Assembly (NCBI RefSeq): GCF_027111275.1 | Contig: NZ_CP114286.1 | Span: 4,202,501 to 4,266,500 of the forward strand | Direction: 5' to 3' | DNA length: 64,000 nucleotides | From: Flavobacterium luteolum | GTDB lineage: Bacteria > Bacteroidota > Bacteroidia > Flavobacteriales > Flavobacteriaceae | In this document: positions 62,011-64,000 of the stretch, piece by piece | Layout of the letters: the number at the start of each line of letters is the position of its first letter | Numbering within the stretch: the first letter of the stretch is position 1 | Made by a program: the position numbers and the translations under genes | The notes under the pieces: model-generated | Databases searched by the model: none | What the model was told of the DNA's origin: nothing | The model's input: the letters and a program-made list of their open reading frames with translations, nothing else

Positions 62011-62709
62011 TTAAGAAGAAGTTGAAAGTGCTTTTACAAGATCTTCTTTTTTATTACGGCTTAAAGGTATTTTGGTGATGCCTATTTCGGCAAATTTACT
62101 ATTGAAACGTTCAACTTTATCTATATTGATAATATATGATTTGTGGACACGGATAAACTTGTCTTTTGATAAATCATTTTCAAAAGATTTCATAGTAGAA
62201 AGAACCAGATTACTATCGTCCTCAGTTACTACTCTTACATAATCTCCAAAAGCTTCAATCCATTTTATTTTTGAAGTAAAGATTTTAAGTTTTTTTAGAT
62301 TACTTTTGATGAATATATGTTCTCCTTCTTCTTCTTTGATATCTTTTTTAAGCAAATGCATATCAATTGCTCTTTTTACAGAGGCGTTAAAACGATCCAC
62401 TGCAATAGGTTTTTGAAGATAGTCGGTAGCATCATAGTCGAAAGCTTTTAAAGCATATTCGGCTTTAGAAGTGATAAATATAATCTGCGGTTTTGATTTT
62501 AATCCGTCTAGGAAATCAAAGCCGTTAATAACTGGCATTTCTATATCAAGAAATATTAAATCGATATTATTTAATGAGATACAACTTTTTGCTTCAATTG
62601 CATTAGAAAAATCCCCGATTAAATGCAAGCCTGGGTGATTATTTACCAATTTGGCAATAATTGTCCTTTGTATAGAACTATCATCTACAACAACACAGTT
62701 TAGTTTCAT
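62011..62709 (-). CDS. LytTR-family response regulator
   Basis: A 232-residue response regulator. The receiver domain (about 1-120) has the phosphoacceptor Asp55 in LIFLDIEMPVINGF, the acidic pair VVVDDS, and the Lys in ATDYLQKPI. The LytTR DNA-binding domain follows (about 140-230), with IKWIEAFGDYVRVVTED and KFIRVHKSYIINIDKVERF. No histidine kinase gene is adjacent, so it is an orphan here. It would bind imperfect direct repeats; its own promoter cannot be placed surely. Confidence 0.92.
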   Translation of the reverse strand: MKLNCVVVDDSSIQRTIIAKLVNNHPGLHLIGDFSNAIEAKSCISLNNIDLIFLDIEMPVINGFDFLDGLKSKPQIIFITSKAEYALKAFDYDATDYLQKPIAVDRFNASVKRAIDMHLLKKDIKEEEGEHIFIKSNLKKLKIFTSKIKWIEAFGDYVRVVTEDDSNLVLSTMKSFENDLSKDKFIRVHKSYIINIDKVERFNSKFAEIGITKIPLSRNKKEDLVKALSTSS

Positions 62710-62825
62710 AACATTTAAATTTAGAATAAATTCAGGATAGCAGTAGTAAATGTATTATTTTTTTGTAAAAAAAACTAAAGTTGAGGCATCTTTTTTGCAT
62801 TATGACGAATAAAAGAAAAAAACTG

Positions 62826-62855
62826 TTGCATATATAAATTAAATGCTTACTTTTG
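62826..62855 (+). promoter_or_regulatory. Promoter of rpsF-rpsR-rplI
   Basis: A TTG at 62826-62828 and TACTTTTG at 62848-62855 are separated by 19 bases, exactly the Bacteroidetes -33/-7 arrangement. Transcription would start about 20 bases before the rpsF ATG. Confidence 0.72.
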
Positions 62856-62886
62856 CACCCAATTTTAACAAATAAATTTTTTATTT

Positions 62887-63228
62887 ATGAATCATTATGA
62901 AACTGTTTTCATTTTAAATCCCGTTTTATCTGAGGTTCAGGTGAAGGAAACAGTAACGAAATTTGAAGAATTTCTTACTAGTAGAGGAGCTGAAATGGTA
63001 TCGAAAGAGGATTGGGGTCTTAAAAAAATGGCTTACGAAATCCAAAACAAAAAAAGTGGTTTTTATCACTTATTCGAATTCAAAGTAGCTGGAGAAGTTC
63101 TTTTAGCTTTTGAAACTGAATTCAGACGTGATGAAAGAGTTATGCGTTTCTTAACTGTAAGTTTAGATAAACATGCTATTTCATGGGCTGAGAGAAGAAG
63201 AGCAAAATTAAAATCTACTAAAGCGTAA
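62887..63228 (+). CDS. rpsF: 30S ribosomal protein S6
   Basis: A 113-residue S6 of the ferredoxin-like fold. The start [20 protein letters not shown] and the core [20 protein letters not shown] are typical, as is [20 protein letters not shown]6 forms a dimer with S18 on the 30S platform; rpsR is the next gene, 5 bases on. It is the first gene of the rpsF-rpsR-rplI operon. Confidence 0.98.
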   Translation: MNHYETVFILNPVLSEVQVKETVTKFEEFLTSRGAEMVSKEDWGLKKMAYEIQNKKSGFYHLFEFKVAGEVLLAFETEFRRDERVMRFLTVSLDKHAISWAERRRAKLKSTKA

Positions 63229-63233
63229 TTATT

Positions 63234-63530
63234 ATGTCTACAATCGAGCAATCTGCAAAAGGAAAAAAAGACGGAGATATCAGATATTTAACGCCTTTAA
63301 ACATTGAAACTAACAAAACTAAAAAGTATTGCCGTTTCAAAAAATCAGGAATCAAATACATCGATTATAAAGATGCTGATTTCTTATTGAAATTCGTTAA
63401 CGAGCAAGGAAAAATTCTTCCTCGTCGTTTAACTGGAACTTCATTAAAATACCAAAGAAAAGTTTCTGTAGCTGTAAAAAGAGCTCGTCACTTAGCTTTA
63501 ATGCCATACGTGGCCGATTTATTAAAATAG
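63234..63530 (+). CDS. rpsR: 30S ribosomal protein S18
   Basis: A 98-residue S18. The conserved core is [21 protein letters not shown], then [21 protein letters not shown] and [14 protein letters not shown]. The N-terminal extension before the core is a little longer than in E. coli, as in other Bacteroidetes. It pairs with S6 in the 30S platform. It is 5 bases after rpsF. Confidence 0.98.
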
Positions 63531-63595
63531 TATAAAAATCTAGTCGCTGGTTTCTGTTCAAGCAGAACCTAACTTCTAAAAATAAGGACAACAAC

Positions 63596-64000
63596 ATGGA
63601 AATTATTTTAAAACAAGACGTACAAAACTTAGGATTTAAAGATGATGTAGTATCTGTAAAGCCTGGTTACGGTCGTAACTTTTTAATTCCTCAAGGTTTT
63701 GCTACTTTAGCAACTCCTTCTGCTAAAAAAGTTTTAGCTGAAAACCTAAAACAAAGAGCACACAAAGAAGCTAAAGTTGTTGCTGATGCTAAATCATTGG
63801 CTGAAGCAATTAAAGCTCTTGAAATTAAAATTTCTGCAAAAGCTGGTGGAGAGAAACTTTTTGGTTCTATCACAAACATCGACATTGCTGAAGCTTTAGA
63901 AAAATCTGGAAACGCTATCGACAGAAAATTCATCACTAGTGGTATCGTAAAACGTACTGGAAAATACAGTGCAAGTATCCGTTTACACAGAGATGTAATT
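63596..64000 (+). CDS. rplI: 50S ribosomal protein L9 (partial, right edge)
   Basis: The frame starts at ATG 63596 (EIILKQDVQNLGFKDDVVSV) and runs to the window edge after 135 codons; L9 is about 150 residues, so only the end is missing. The N-terminal domain with KPGYGRNFLIPQGFA and the connecting helix rich in Ala and Lys are clear. It is the third gene of the operon, 65 bases after rpsR. Confidence 0.97.
   Translation, partial: MEIILKQDVQNLGFKDDVVSVKPGYGRNFLIPQGFATLATPSAKKVLAENLKQRAHKEAKVVADAKSLAEAIKALEIKISAKAGGEKLFGSITNIDIAEALEKSGNAIDRKFITSGIVKRTGKYSASIRLHRDVI

Noticed and set aside
62860..62886. S6:S18 regulatory RNA leader before rpsF
   Set aside because: The predicted 5' leader is only about 20-25 bases, too short for the known structure.

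Overview
The window is a low-GC, gene-dense stretch of a Bacteroidetes chromosome, most likely Flavobacterium, close in style to F. johnsoniae. The evidence is a SusC/SusD pair, promoters of the TAnnTTTG type, weak or absent Shine-Dalgarno sequences, many exported proteins whose signal peptides end in AQ or SC, a BT_3928-type DoxX protein next to DUF1599, and menaquinone-type rather than ubiquinone-type surroundings. I see no rRNA, tRNA, CRISPR array, prophage or classical insertion sequence.

Layout. 1-10.1 kb (mostly minus): an exported DUF1080-like lipoprotein cut by the window edge, a tandem ABC ATPase, a mercaptopyruvate sulfurtransferase, a ThuA-like protein, two alpha/beta or thioesterase-type enzymes, small DUF proteins, a CPA1 Na+/H+ antiporter and an RDD protein. 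10.2-12.3 kb: dnaK with a sigma54-like promoter. 12.3-13.0 kb: a REP-associated tyrosine transposase between two copies of a 33-bp palindrome. 13.2-17.8 kb: CorA, then pta-ackA. 17.8-32.6 kb: the main accessory region, a polysaccharide utilisation locus with a membrane-spanning propeller/Y_Y_Y/LuxR-type regulator, SusC, SusD, a GH144-type glucanase, an esterase, a GH3 beta-glucosidase, a glycerophosphodiesterase and a GH43-like protein. 32.7-43.2 kb: an M28 peptidase, small membrane proteins, a Coq4-like protein, a YiiX-like peptidase, kdsA, a lysoplasmalogenase with an alkylglycerol-monooxygenase-like hydroxylase, a WG-repeat protein and clpS. 43.2-51.6 kb: prmA, tpiA, a TlpA thioredoxin, the BT_3928/DUF1599/folP group, and rlmH. 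51.6-64 kb: a secreted adenosine deaminase, OsmC and pirin, AlkD-like HEAT protein, nadC, BrkB, DUF2147, a B1 metallo-beta-lactamase, priA, an orphan LytTR regulator, and rpsF-rpsR-rplI running off the end.

How the genes work together. The best candidate for a distinct system is the 17.8-32.6 kb locus. GH144 and GH3 suggest beta-1,2-glucan breakdown, and an esterase plus a glycerophosphodiesterase would fit removal of succinyl and phosphoglycerol groups. I therefore infer that it may feed on substituted osmoregulated periplasmic glucans of other bacteria. A cluster of four TACATCA half-sites before susC is the likely operator. Acetate overflow (pta-ackA) lies directly upstream. The intergenic spaces carry several families of dispersed palindromes, one of which is tied to the transposase-like gene.
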